Origin: Devosia insulae DS-56
Lineage (GTDB): Bacteria > Pseudomonadota > Alphaproteobacteria > Rhizobiales > Devosiaceae
Direction: 5' to 3'
DNA length: 64,000 nucleotides
NCBI RefSeq assembly: GCF_000970465.2
Contig: NZ_LAJE02000363.1
Span: forward strand, 1-64,000
How positions within the stretch are numbered: the first letter of the stretch is position 1; each line of letters starts with the position of its first letter. Below are positions 45,024-54,442 of the stretch, in pieces. Made by a program: the position numbers and the translations under genes. The notes under the pieces were generated by a model. The model did no database searches and had not been told where the DNA came from. It saw nothing but the letters and a program-made list of their open reading frames with translations.

Positions 45024-45317
45024 TCAGCCGTCAAACCCCTCGACGATGGCGAAATTCGCGGAGCTCGCGCCGAGGCGGGTCTGCATGCCCTGCTGGTATT
45101 CCTCGGAGTGGTAGGCACGCAGCGCGTGTTCGTAGCTCGGGAACTCGACCACCACGACGCGAGGGCCGACGGTGCCCTCGACAACGCTTTGCTGGCCGCC
45201 ACGGACGATGAACCGGCCGGCATTGGCGGCAAGGAACGCGCGAACAAACGCCTGATACTGCTTATCGACCTCGAGGTCGGTGACCTCGAGATTGACGACC
45301 CAGTATCCTTTCGCCAC
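45024..45317 (-). CDS. DUF1330 domain protein
   Basis: Protein of 97 residues: KGYWVVNLEVTDLEVDKQYQAF, GRFIVRGGQ, VVVEFPSYEHALRAYHSEEYQ. This is the DUF1330 dimeric alpha+beta barrel; function unknown. It begins 10 bp downstream of gatB, likely same transcript. Confidence 0.86.
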   Translation of the reverse strand: MAKGYWVVNLEVTDLEVDKQYQAFVRAFLAANAGRFIVRGGQQSVVEGTVGPRVVVVEFPSYEHALRAYHSEEYQQGMQTRLGASSANFAIVEGFDG

Positions 45318-45327
45318 CGGCGCCTCC

Positions 45328-46827
45328 CTATTCGAGCCCGAGCTTCTTCTTCAGGATCTCGTTCAGCGCCTGCGGGTTGGCCTTGCCGCCCGAGGCTTTC
45401 ATGGCCTGGCCGACGAACCAGCCGATCAGGGTGGGCTTGGCCTGCACCTTGGCCACCTGGTCGGGGTTGGCAGCGATGATCTCGTCGACCACCTTCTCGA
45501 TGGCGCCGAGGTCGGTCACCTGCTTCATGCCGCGCCGCTCGACGATCTCGGCCGGCTCGCCGTCGGGCTCCTCGGCGATGATTACCTGCAGCAGGTCCTT
45601 GGCGCCCTTGGACGAAATGGTCCCGGCCGCCACGAGGTCGACGATGCCGGCGATCTGGTGCGGCTTGATGTGGGTCTCGAAAGCCGAGAGCCCCTGGCTG
45701 TTGGCATAGGCAGCGATGTCGCCGGTGACGAGGTTGGCCACCGCCTTGCCGTCACGCTTGCTCCCGCCGTGCTTGACCGCCGCCTCATAGTAGTCGGCCG
45801 TCTCGCGCTCCAGCGTCAGCACCATCGCATCGTAGGACGTCACGCCGTACTCGGAAACGAAGCGTGCTTCCTTCTCGTCGGGCAGTTCCGGCAGGTGCTG
45901 CGCCAGATCGTCGATGAAGGCCTGATCGAACTCCAGCGGCAACAGGTCCGGGTCGGGGAAGTAGCGATAGTCGTGCGCCTCTTCCTTACTCCGCATCGAA
46001 CGGGTCTCGCCGGTCTTGGGGTCGTAGAGCCGGGTCTCCTGGTCGATCGAGCCACCGGCCTCGAGGATGTCGATCTGGCGACGCGCCTCGAACTCGATGG
46101 CCTGGCCGGCAAAACGGATGGAGTTGACGTTCTTGATCTCGCAGCGCGTGCCGAACTCGCCGCCGGGCTTGCGCACCGAGACGTTGATATCGGCGCGCAT
46201 CGAGCCCTGCTCCATATTGCCGTCGCAGGTGCCGAGATAGCGCAAGATGCTGCGCAGCTTGCCGAGGTAGGTCCTGGCTTCTTCCGAGTTACGCAGGTCG
46301 GGCTTCGAAACGATCTCCATCAGGGCCACGCCCGACCGGTTCAGGTCGACGAAGCTCATGGACGGGTGCTGGTCGTGGATCGACTTGCCGGCGTCCTGCT
46401 CGAGGTGCAGCCGCTCGATGCCGATCTCGATGCGCTCGCCGCCCATGTCGAGGAATACCGAGCCCTCGCCGACGATCGGGTCCTTGAACTGGGAAATCTG
46501 GTAGCCCTGCGGCAGGTCCGGATAGAAGTAGTTCTTGCGATCGAAGATCGAACGCTTGTTGATCTTGGCCTTCAACCCGAGCCCGGTCCGCACCGCCTGA
46601 CGCACGCACTCTTCGTTGATCACCGGCAGCATGCCGGGCATCGCGGCGTCGACGAAGCTGACATTGGAGTTCGGCGGCGAGCCGAACTCGGTCGACGAGC
46701 CCGAGAACAGCTTGCTCTCCGAGGTCACCTGCGCATGCACTTCCATGCCGATGACGATCTCCCAGTCCCCGGTGGCTCCCTGGATGAAGCTCTTGGGGTT
46801 GGGCGTGCGGGTATCGATAAGGGTCAT
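45328..46827 (-). CDS. gatB: aspartyl/glutamyl-tRNA(Asn/Gln) amidotransferase subunit B
   Basis: Protein of 499 residues. [48 protein letters not shown] and [11 protein letters not shown] are GatB hallmarks, with the C-terminal YqeY-like tail. It activates the misacylated tRNA for amidation with ammonia from GatA. gatC and gatA lie 2.5-6 kb away on the same strand, so GatCAB genes are split here. Confidence 0.95.
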   Translation of the reverse strand: MTLIDTRTPNPKSFIQGATGDWEIVIGMEVHAQVTSESKLFSGSSTEFGSPPNSNVSFVDAAMPGMLPVINEECVRQAVRTGLGLKAKINKRSIFDRKNYFYPDLPQGYQISQFKDPIVGEGSVFLDMGGERIEIGIERLHLEQDAGKSIHDQHPSMSFVDLNRSGVALMEIVSKPDLRNSEEARTYLGKLRSILRYLGTCDGNMEQGSMRADINVSVRKPGGEFGTRCEIKNVNSIRFAGQAIEFEARRQIDILEAGGSIDQETRLYDPKTGETRSMRSKEEAHDYRYFPDPDLLPLEFDQAFIDDLAQHLPELPDEKEARFVSEYGVTSYDAMVLTLERETADYYEAAVKHGGSKRDGKAVANLVTGDIAAYANSQGLSAFETHIKPHQIAGIVDLVAAGTISSKGAKDLLQVIIAEEPDGEPAEIVERRGMKQVTDLGAIEKVVDEIIAANPDQVAKVQAKPTLIGWFVGQAMKASGGKANPQALNEILKKKLGLE

Positions 46828-46948
46828 GGGCTAAGGCTCTTGTTCATTCCGACTTTGTCTATGGCATAGCCGAGCGCCGCAGAAAACTTCTCTGCGCGCC
46901 AAACTTCGGCAAAACCGCGCCGTGGTGTCCCGGCAGAGGCGCCGGGGC

Positions 46949-47461
46949 TCACGGGCGCGGGGTCACGATGCGGAGCACGGCGTCCAGCACGTCGTCGAGA
47001 GGGCCACCGGTATCGATCTCGTGAGTCGCGCCGGCGCGCAGGATCGGCTCGACCTCGCGGATCAGTTGGAGGACACGCTCTGCCTCTGCCTCTCCCTCGC
47101 CCTTGCCGTAGTCGTTGCTGGTTCGGGCCGCGAGGCGTTCTGCTACGACACACTCAGGCGCGCTCAGCAGCACCACGGCATCGAGCCGCGGGTAGAACTG
47201 CCCCTGGTTGGGTGAACAGCCACTGATGACGAGGATACCGTCACCGTCGTCAGCCAGCAGGTCGGTGACGCGATCATCACGCCAGACCCAGTCACGCCCG
47301 GCCTCGACCGGCGTTCCCGGCGCGTTATCCTCGACGATGTCGACCCAATACGACCAGGCATCGGTGTCGAGGTCGACAGCCCGGTAGCCGCGCGCAGCAA
47401 TTGCCGCGGTGAGGGTCGATTTGCCGGTGGCTGACATCCCGGTCAGCAGGATCCGCCTCAT
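46949..47461 (-). CDS. P-loop nucleotide kinase-like protein
   Basis: Protein of 170 residues: Walker A TGMSATGKST at 7-16, RAVDLDTDAWSYW after it, and SGCSPNQGQFYPRLDAVVLLSAPE in the middle (a shikimate-kinase-like layout). Substrate unknown. Its ATG overlaps the GNAT stop by 4 bp, so the two genes are coupled. Confidence 0.8.
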   Translation of the reverse strand: MRRILLTGMSATGKSTLTAAIAARGYRAVDLDTDAWSYWVDIVEDNAPGTPVEAGRDWVWRDDRVTDLLADDGDGILVISGCSPNQGQFYPRLDAVVLLSAPECVVAERLAARTSNDYGKGEGEAEAERVLQLIREVEPILRAGATHEIDTGGPLDDVLDAVLRIVTPRP

Positions 47462-47976
47462 TCGTCGTCGTTCAACGGACCACGATAGGGGGCAAGGCGC
47501 TTTTCCAGCCGGACGCTGGTTTGCGGGTCGCTACCGGTGGCGCCTTCGCGCTTCAGCACCAGGATGCGATAGCCCTGGTGCTGGTAGAAGTTCACCGCGC
47601 GTACGTTGTCGCTCAGCGTATCGAGCTGCACCCGGTCGGCGCCCTCGAGCTCGATGATCGATTCCATGCGGCGCAGCAGCAGCGTGCCGATGCCCTGGTT
47701 CTGCAGTGATGGCGTCACGAACAGATAGGGGATGTAAGGGCGACTGCGCGCTCGAGCGCACCAGCCTACCGGCGCGCTGTCGATGTCGGCGACGATGGTG
47801 CGGTCGAGCAGTTCGTGCACGGCGATGCCCAGCCGGCGTTTCTCGTTCGCCCGACTCGCCGCCTCACCGCTGAGGAAAGGCTGCAGATCCCGTTCCCACG
47901 CCAGCAAGGCGATATCGGCAAGACGTTCTGCCTCGCTCGCCACAGCCTTGCGGATCGTGATCTCCGGCGACGTCAT
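47458..47976 (-). CDS. GNAT acetyltransferase
   Basis: Protein of 172 residues with the GNAT acetyl-CoA loop (PYLFVTPSLQNQGIGTLLLRRME) and NVRAVNFYQHQGYRILVLKRE. The ATG at 47976 has GGAG upstream; a GTG at 47988 is also in frame. Coupled to the P-loop kinase by ATGA, a pairing that may reflect a shared small-molecule substrate. Confidence 0.85.
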   Translation of the reverse strand: MTSPEITIRKAVASEAERLADIALLAWERDLQPFLSGEAASRANEKRRLGIAVHELLDRTIVADIDSAPVGWCARARSRPYIPYLFVTPSLQNQGIGTLLLRRMESIIELEGADRVQLDTLSDNVRAVNFYQHQGYRILVLKREGATGSDPQTSVRLEKRLAPYRGPLNDDE

Positions 47977-48004
47977 CGAAGTCTCCACTCCGCCCCAGAC
48001 TAGC

Positions 48005-48313
48005 TCAGCCGTGGCGCTTGCGTGCAGCGATAATGCCCTTTTCGTAGTTCACATTCCAGTTGATCAGCGTGCGCCAGATCAACTCCGCCTGATCTTCGTC
48101 GAGATCGAGCTCCTCGGCGCGCTTGCGCTGCTTGGCAATGATCGCCTCGATGCGGGTCGGATCATAAGCCTCGTGCGGGTCGGTCTTGATCTCCGCCATG
48201 CGCGTCACATAGCCGTGCCGTTCGGCGAGCAGGCTTAAGAGGGCCTGATCGATCCGGTCGATCTCGAGGCGCACATCTTCCTTGGTCTGGCATTCGGCGG
48301 GGGCTTTGGTCAC
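48005..48313 (-). CDS. chorismate mutase (AroQ type)
   Basis: Protein of 102 residues, all helical: VRLEIDRIDQALLSLLAERHGYVTRMAEIK, then DPTRIEAIIAKQRKRAEEL and an IWRTLINWNVNYEKG tail. Arg, Lys and Glu positions match the AroQ fold. It converts chorismate to prephenate for Phe/Tyr. The GTG at 48313 is the only sensible start; upstream frame is non-coding. Confidence 0.86.
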   Translation of the reverse strand: MTKAPAECQTKEDVRLEIDRIDQALLSLLAERHGYVTRMAEIKTDPHEAYDPTRIEAIIAKQRKRAEELDLDEDQAELIWRTLINWNVNYEKGIIAARKRHG

Positions 48314-48620
48314 GGGACGCACTCGGCGGATTAGCAGGAGTTGCTGGTTTGCACCGCCGCGCCATTGTTTGCAACCGACCACTGGTCGAGGCGTCGATCG
48401 GCGGCTATTCATCCGCCGTTCAGCGGCCCGGCGATATCGCGGCGCCGTCAAAAAGTGGACTGCCCTATGTCTAGCAAAGTTGAGATTGCGTAATACCCCG
48501 TCCGCCCGCTGAGCCCGCAGGGCCGGCGACGTGTTTGCGACGGGGTTTCTGGAACCAGGCAGCTGCCAGGCGAGATGCTGGCCGCGGCCCTTTTCCACGC
48601 ATCCTCAGGCTAGATTTCTC
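48314..48620. other. intergenic region, no recognised feature
   Basis: About 307 bp between the chorismate mutase and yjhX-like genes (divergent). I see no tRNA, repeat or strong hairpin. Confidence 0.4.
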
Positions 48621-48878
48621 ATGGATATTTCCCGCCACGAGCAGCGGGTGCTGCACGTCCTGGCACAGGGCGGCAAGATCGTTGCGCTCAAATCCGACAA
48701 TGGCAAACTCATCGGCGTCGAATGTTTCAACCGCGATGGCTGGCTGATGCAGCAATGCAGCCTGCCGCTGTTCAAGAAGCTTAAGGCCAAAAAGGCGATC
48801 GCCTCCAGCAACGGCCACCCGTACCGCATCACCCGACGCGGGCTAGAGCTCGCGAGGAGCGAGTTCGACAACCGCTGA
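48621..48878 (+). CDS. yjhX: YjhX (TopAI)-family protein
   Basis: Protein of 85 residues, the same length as E. coli YjhX. MDISRHEQRVLHVLAQGG, GWLMQQCSLPLFKKLK and YRITRRGLELAR match UPF0386. E. coli YjhX (TopAI) is a topoisomerase I inhibitor toxin paired with the GNAT-like antitoxin YjhQ; no such partner is adjacent here. The nearest GNAT (47458) is on the other strand, with chorismate mutase between. Confidence 0.86.
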   Translation: MDISRHEQRVLHVLAQGGKIVALKSDNGKLIGVECFNRDGWLMQQCSLPLFKKLKAKKAIASSNGHPYRITRRGLELARSEFDNR

Positions 48879-48882
48879 ATGC

Positions 48883-48917
48883 GCAGAGAGCCCCGGATCA
48901 GCTCCGGGCTCTCCTGC
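48883..48917 (+). terminator. hairpin downstream of yjhX
   Basis: GAGAGCCCCGGA-TCAG-CTCCGGGCTCTC (with a small internal mismatch), five bases after the yjhX stop codon. No clear T-tract, so a stem-only or Rho-assisted stop between two convergent genes. Confidence 0.5.
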
Positions 48918-48939
48918 AATCAGTCGTTGCCTCAAGTGC

Positions 48940-49254
48940 TTAGTGCTGCGTGACGCCGCTCAGCTCGCGAGCGATGTGTTCCCACTCGGCCGAGACGCTG
49001 GCCGTGGCGCGCTTGCGGCCGGCGCGACGATACCAGTAGTCGGCATTGCCCATATCGGCTTCGATCCAGTGCAGCAGCGCATGCACCCAATCGAACTCGA
49101 AGGTGCCTTCCATCGCCTGGACGATCCGGTGCGCCTCTTCCCATTCGGGACCGACGCGCAGCTCGCCCTTCTTCATCCACCACAAAGCCTGCAGGGGCTT
49201 GGACATATCCTTGGGCGGGGCCGACCAGTCTAGGGTCGTGAACACATCGGCCAT
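48940..49254 (-). CDS. hypothetical soluble protein
   Basis: Protein of 104 residues, Trp-rich and acidic (ALWWMKKGELRVGPEWEEAHRIVQ, FDWVHALLHWIEADMGNADYWYRRAG). The ATG at 49254 has GAGG upstream. I do not recognise the family, though similar short proteins are common in Rhizobiales. It lies 112 bp downstream of gatA on the same strand. Confidence 0.65.
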   Translation of the reverse strand: MADVFTTLDWSAPPKDMSKPLQALWWMKKGELRVGPEWEEAHRIVQAMEGTFEFDWVHALLHWIEADMGNADYWYRRAGRKRATASVSAEWEHIARELSGVTQH

Positions 49255-49366
49255 GGAGCCAATCCTCTGAAACGAAACCACCGGTCTGGCCGGGAGGTCG
49301 ACAAGTCTCAATTTGCGCATGGGCGGCAAATAGTGCCGAAACCGCTATGGTTCAAGCGGTTTCCGA

Positions 49367-50851
49367 TCACCACCACTTGTCAGGGCTGAAGTCGATGCCG
49401 GCCGAACGCTCGATGACGCGGCCCGCGGCGAACAGCGTTTCCTCGTCGAACGGCTTGCCGATCAGCTGCAATCCGAGCGGCAGGCCGGCGCCGTCCTTGC
49501 CGGCCGGCACGGCGATGCCCGGCAGGCCGGCCATGTTCACGGTCACCGTGAAGACGTCGTTGAGGTACATCTTGACCGGGTCGGCCTTCATGTCCTCGTC
49601 GCCGATGCCGAATGCCGCCGACGGTGTCGCCGGGGTCAGGATGGCGTCGACGCCGTCGTTGAAGACGATCTCGAAATCGCGCTTGATCAGTGTGCGGACC
49701 TTCTGCGCCTGGACGTAGTAGGCGTCGTAGTAGCCCGCCGACAGCACATAGGTGCCGATCATGATGCGGCGTTTCACCTCGCGGCCAAAGCCATCGGCGC
49801 GGGTCAGCTCGTAGAGGTCGGTGATGTCCTTGCCGGTATCACGCAGGCCGTATTTCACCCCGTCATAGCGGGCAAGGTTCGAAGAGGCCTCGGCCGGCGC
49901 CACGATGTAATAGGCGGGCAGCGCATATTTGGTGTGCGGCAGCGAGATGTCGCGCACCGTCGCGCCTTCGGCCTTCAGCCAGGCGATGCCCTGCTGCCAC
50001 AGCGCCTCGATCTCGGCGGGCATGCCGTCCATGCGGTACTCACGCGGAATGCCGATAACGAGGCCTTTGACGCCGCGCTCCACCGCCGCCGCGAAATCCG
50101 GCACGGCAAGATCGACGCTGGTCGAGTCCTTCGGATCGAACCCCGACATCGAGGTCATCATGATCGCCGCATCCTCGACGGTGCGGGCGATCGGTCCGGC
50201 CTGGTCGAGCGAGGAGGCAAACGCCACCACACCCCAGCGCGAGCAGCGGCCGTAGGTCGGCTTGATGCCGACGGTGCCGGTCAGCGCCGCCGGCTGGCGG
50301 ATCGAGCCGCCTGTATCGGTGGCCGTCGCCGCGGCGCAGAGCCAGGATGAAACCGCCGCCGCCGAGCCGCCGGACGAACCGCCGGGCACCAGCTGCGCGT
50401 TGGAGTTGTTCGCCCGCCACGGGTTGATCACCGGGCCGTAGTAGCTCGTCTCGTTGGACGAACCCATGGCGAACTCGTCCATGTTGAGCTTGCCCAGCAT
50501 CACGGCGCCATCGCGCCACAGGTTGCTGGTGACGCTCGATTCGTATTCCGGCTTGAAACTATCGAGGATGTGGCTCGCCGCCTGGGTGTGCACGCCCTTG
50601 GTGGCGAACAGGTCCTTGATGCCGAGCGGGATGCCTTCGAGCGGACCGCCCTGCCCGGCCGCGAGTTTTGCGTCGCTGGCCTTGGCCTGCGCACTGGCCT
50701 GCTCGGCGGTCACTGCCACATAAGCATTAAGCTTGGCGTTGCCGCCCTCGATGGCGCTCAGGTAGGCGCCGGTGAGTTCGCTCGAAGTGAACTCCCTGGC
50801 CTTGAGTCCGGCACGGGCAGCAGCGAGGGTCAGGCGGGTAAGGTCGGTCAA
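49367..50851 (-). CDS. gatA: Asp/Glu-tRNA(Asn/Gln) amidotransferase subunit A
   Basis: Protein of 494 residues, amidase-signature family. The Ser-cisSer-Lys catalytic set is visible in [10 protein letters not shown] (Lys) and [12 protein letters not shown] (Ser-Ser), with GGSIRQPAA. It supplies ammonia by hydrolysing glutamine for the transamidation step. Downstream of gatC with a GNAT gene inserted between. Confidence 0.96.
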   Translation of the reverse strand: MTDLTRLTLAAARAGLKAREFTSSELTGAYLSAIEGGNAKLNAYVAVTAEQASAQAKASDAKLAAGQGGPLEGIPLGIKDLFATKGVHTQAASHILDSFKPEYESSVTSNLWRDGAVMLGKLNMDEFAMGSSNETSYYGPVINPWRANNSNAQLVPGGSSGGSAAAVSSWLCAAATATDTGGSIRQPAALTGTVGIKPTYGRCSRWGVVAFASSLDQAGPIARTVEDAAIMMTSMSGFDPKDSTSVDLAVPDFAAAVERGVKGLVIGIPREYRMDGMPAEIEALWQQGIAWLKAEGATVRDISLPHTKYALPAYYIVAPAEASSNLARYDGVKYGLRDTGKDITDLYELTRADGFGREVKRRIMIGTYVLSAGYYDAYYVQAQKVRTLIKRDFEIVFNDGVDAILTPATPSAAFGIGDEDMKADPVKMYLNDVFTVTVNMAGLPGIAVPAGKDGAGLPLGLQLIGKPFDEETLFAAGRVIERSAGIDFSPDKWW

Positions 50852-50947
50852 AGGCTTGGCTCGCGGGGAAAGGACGCGGGGGGAGATGTCGACCGCCGTT
50901 CCTATAGCTGTGTGGCGATTATCGCAACATTGGCAACACGCATCGCA

Positions 50948-51430
50948 TCAGGCGACGGCGGGTTGCCCGATCTGCTTTTCGAAGAACGCCGACCATTCGC
51001 TGTCGGGGTAATCGAGGAATGGCCCGCGCGCGGTGAAGCCGGCATTGGTGTAGAGCCGGTGCGCCTCCGACATGCCTGGGCCGGTGCCGGTCTCGAGCAG
51101 CAGGTGCGAGATGCCCTTGGACCGCGCCAGCTCGGTGATCGCCGCCAAGAGCGCCGACCCCACCCGTTGCCCGCGCACCGACGGACGGGTGTACATGCGC
51201 TTGACCTCGCCCTCGGTGGCCGAGATCGCTTTCAGCGCGCCGCAGCCAACGGCTTCGCCGACGGCATTGCGCGCCACGAACACCGTGGTGTCGGCGCCGG
51301 CCATCTGCTCGACCGTCATCTTGAACTGGAACTCCAGCGGCGACAGCGGAATCAGGTGCGCGTTGAGTTCTTCGACCAGCCCGCGGACATCATCCTGCAG
51401 CGGCGTCTCGATGGCGATGGTGACGGTCAT
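50948..51430 (-). CDS. GNAT acetyltransferase within gatC-gatA
   Basis: Protein of 160 residues: VARNAVGEAVGCGAL, KRMYTRPSVRGQRVGSALLAAI (acetyl-CoA loop) and HRLYTNAGFTARGP. It starts 5 bp after gatC and ends 96 bp before gatA. Substrate unknown. Confidence 0.86.
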   Translation of the reverse strand: MTVTIAIETPLQDDVRGLVEELNAHLIPLSPLEFQFKMTVEQMAGADTTVFVARNAVGEAVGCGALKAISATEGEVKRMYTRPSVRGQRVGSALLAAITELARSKGISHLLLETGTGPGMSEAHRLYTNAGFTARGPFLDYPDSEWSAFFEKQIGQPAVA

Positions 51431-51435
51431 ATCAG

Positions 51436-51723
51436 TTACTCGACGACCTTGGGCACCATGAAGAAGTTGTCTTCCGTCAGCGGTGCGTTGGCGACGATCT
51501 TTTCGGGGTAGCCGCCATCGGTGACCTTGTCCTCGCGGCGGCGCAGCGTCATCGGCATCACCGAGGTCATCGGCTCGACGCCACTCACATCGACCTCGCC
51601 CAGTTGCTCGACGAAGCCCAGAATGGTGTTGAGCTCGTTGCGATAGGTCTCGACTTCGCCCTCCTCGATGCGGATGCGGGCCAGGCGCCCAATACGCTTC
51701 ACGGTGGCGGCATCTACCGACAT
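51436..51723 (-). CDS. gatC: Asp/Glu-tRNA amidotransferase subunit C
   Basis: Protein of 95 residues, usual size. [12 protein letters not shown] at the N-terminus and [26 protein letters not shown] are the GatC motif; it links GatA and GatB. First gene of the gatC-GNAT-gatA cluster. Confidence 0.95.
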   Translation of the reverse strand: MSVDAATVKRIGRLARIRIEEGEVETYRNELNTILGFVEQLGEVDVSGVEPMTSVMPMTLRRREDKVTDGGYPEKIVANAPLTEDNFFMVPKVVE

Positions 51724-51805
51724 GGGGTCACTCCGAAGGTCACGATTTCCGGCGTTCTAGCAATGGAAGCGCGCGAAGAACAACGAAAAGCGTTGATGGG
51801 CGCCA

Positions 51806-52321
51806 TCAAACTTCCAGCGCCATGCCGGTTTCCAGGGCCACCAGCGCCGTGCCGTCGAGCCGGTCGCGCAGCGCTGCAAACGCCCGCTCCACCACCGCGT
51901 CGGGCCCTGCGACCGCAATCAGTCGTGGCCCGAGGGCCTCGAGCGCAGTGGCCGCCAGCCGGTCGCCCTCGGTGCCGAACACCACAATCACAGCGTCTCG
52001 AGCCCAGCGCCCGGCCTTCGGCACGGCCCGGGACAGCAACAGCAACGGCGCTTCTCCGATCGCCGCAATCAGCGCGCCGCCTTCGAGACCATGCGTCGTC
52101 ACCTCGCCCAGCACATCTTCATCGAGCATCGAGCCTGGCCGCCCGGGCTGCCAGAGCACCGGATCGATTTCAGGCAGGCTGCCGTCGAGTGCAAATGTCG
52201 CGTCAGCACCCGACACCAGCTCCTCCGGATCGACGCCGCTGACCCTAGCGGGATCAGCCACGAGGATCTTGCCGCCGATGTGAATGCGGATGGTGGTGCC
52301 GCCGAACCAGGTAAGTTTCAT
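51806..52321 (-). CDS. metallo-beta-lactamase-fold-like protein, metal motif not visible
   Basis: Protein of 171 residues. The start MKLTWFGGTTIRIHIGGKILVADP looks like the opening strands of UPF0173-type MBL-fold hydrolases, but the HxHxDH zinc motif is absent, so it is likely non-catalytic or not a true MBL protein. Its start overlaps the parE stop by 4 bp, making it the third gene of the CopG-ParE unit. Confidence 0.55.
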   Translation of the reverse strand: MKLTWFGGTTIRIHIGGKILVADPARVSGVDPEELVSGADATFALDGSLPEIDPVLWQPGRPGSMLDEDVLGEVTTHGLEGGALIAAIGEAPLLLLSRAVPKAGRWARDAVIVVFGTEGDRLAATALEALGPRLIAVAGPDAVVERAFAALRDRLDGTALVALETGMALEV

Positions 52322-52593
52322 CGCTCTTCACGCATATGGAAAACCCGGGCTACGCGGATCTGATCCGGCAGCACCTCATATTGAATCTCGTAAGTATCGA
52401 CGAAGAGGCGCCGAAGCTCGACCTCGCCAGTGTCCTCAATCCGCTCCCCGGCCCGAGGGTATTCCAGTAGTCGGTTCGGCGCCGAGATCAGGGCTTGAAC
52501 GACGCGCGCAGCAACTTGCTGACTCTTGCCGCTGAGGAACTCTTCAAGCCGAACGAGGTCGAGGGAAGCCCTGTTCGTCCAGTGTACCCTCAC
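52318..52593 (-). CDS. ParE/RelE-family toxin
   Basis: Protein of 91 residues: VHWTNRASLDLVRLEEFL at the start, RLLEYPRAGERIEDTGEVELRRLFVDTYEIQYEVLPDQIRVARVFHMREER at the end, the ParE-like beta-hairpin layout. ParE toxins inhibit gyrase, RelE toxins cut mRNA; the ParE form fits better. Overlaps the antitoxin by 4 bp. Confidence 0.85.
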   Translation of the reverse strand: MRVHWTNRASLDLVRLEEFLSGKSQQVAARVVQALISAPNRLLEYPRAGERIEDTGEVELRRLFVDTYEIQYEVLPDQIRVARVFHMREER

Positions 52594-52862
52594 GGCTTGC
52601 GCGGCCTTGGTGGCGGCAATGGATTGTCCGTACCGAGGCTATTAGCCCACGCCACCATTTCCTCGTGAGGTATCGTGCCGATGCGATCAGCTTCCGCTAA
52701 CGCTTCGAGAGAGAGACGGGTCTTCTCTTCCTCCCAGTCCACCCAGTTGGAAAGCGCCTGCTTGACGATCCAGGCTCGGGAGCGCTCCATGGATTCGGCG
52801 TAGCGGTCTACTTTTTCCGCCAGTTCCTCAGGAATATGTGCCGTCAGGACTCGGGTGCTCAT
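52590..52862 (-). CDS. CopG/RHH antitoxin of the ParE pair
   Basis: Protein of 90 residues. The N-terminal ribbon-helix-helix TRVLTAHIPEELAEKVDRYAESMERSRAWIVKQAL is the DNA-binding domain; the acidic/Pro-rich C-terminus (DNPLPPPRPRKP) should bind the toxin. The ATG at 52862 (MSTRV) is chosen over a TTG at 52877. It is divergent from ruvX, 46 bp apart. Confidence 0.85.
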   Translation of the reverse strand: MSTRVLTAHIPEELAEKVDRYAESMERSRAWIVKQALSNWVDWEEEKTRLSLEALAEADRIGTIPHEEMVAWANSLGTDNPLPPPRPRKP

Positions 52863-52874
52863 GGCAATCGTCTC

Positions 52875-52899
52875 CAATCAAACCTAATCATAGTGATTG
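52875..52899. promoter_or_regulatory. candidate RHH antitoxin operator
   Basis: CAATCA (52875-52880), AATCA (52886-52890) and TGATT(G) (52894-52899) form overlapping direct and inverted repeats; the AATCA copies are spaced by one helical turn, as expected for RHH dimers. It lies in the short gap between the antitoxin and ruvX, so it may affect both. Confidence 0.45.
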
Positions 52900-52908
52900 A
52901 CCGCGATT

Positions 52909-53370
52909 ATGCCAACCGAGAACGACCTCACCGCCCTCCCCGCCACCGGCAAACTGCTCGGCCTCGACCTCGGCACCAAGACCATTGGCGTGGCGATTTC
53001 GGACGGCATGCGCTACTCGGCGACGCCGCTCGAGACCATCAGGCGGCTGAAGTTCACTCAGGATGCGATCCGGCTGCAGGAACTGATTGCCGAGAATGAC
53101 GCTGTCGGTATCGTGCTGGGGCTGCCGCTCAACATGGATGGCTCTGAAGGACCGCGCGTCCAGTCGACCCGCGCCTTTGCCCGCAACCTCGCCCCCAAGA
53201 TCGCCATCCCCATCGTGTTCTGGGATGAGCGGCTTTCCACTTCGGCTGTAACCCGCACGCTGATCGAGGCCGATGTGCGCCGCGACAAGCGTGCCGAGGT
53301 GGTCGATAAGCTGGCGGCGAGCTACATCCTGCAAGGAGCGTTGGAACGGCTGCGCCGAGGCGCGCTGTAG
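52909..53370 (+). CDS. ruvX: Holliday junction resolvase RuvX (YqgF)
   Basis: Protein of 153 residues from the ATG at 52909. [31 protein letters not shown] and WDERLST are the RNase H-like YqgF motifs (Asp20 and the DER). In bacteria it acts in 16S rRNA 5' maturation and/or recombination. A TTG at 52897 is also in frame. Confidence 0.9.
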   Translation: MPTENDLTALPATGKLLGLDLGTKTIGVAISDGMRYSATPLETIRRLKFTQDAIRLQELIAENDAVGIVLGLPLNMDGSEGPRVQSTRAFARNLAPKIAIPIVFWDERLSTSAVTRTLIEADVRRDKRAEVVDKLAASYILQGALERLRRGAL

Positions 53371-53389
53371 CCGATCGGTCTCGTGGAAA

Positions 53390-53410
53390 ATGTACGGCTG
53401 GACTGTACAT
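53390..53410 (+). promoter_or_regulatory. inverted repeat upstream of pyrB
   Basis: ATGTAC-N9-GTACAT, perfect 6-bp arms, 48 bp upstream of the pyrB ATG and 20 bp after the ruvX stop. Resembles a dimeric-repressor operator; the protein is unknown. Confidence 0.4.
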
Positions 53411-53458
53411 GCTCGGCCCCTCGCGTTAGACCCCCGCGAACATTCGGAACGGAGCGGC

Positions 53459-54438
<980 letters not shown>

Positions 54439-54442
<4 letters not shown>

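Noticed and set aside
46828-46948. Small frame upstream of gatB
   Set aside because: Arg-rich, no ribosome-binding site, overlaps the P-loop kinase gene in another frame.
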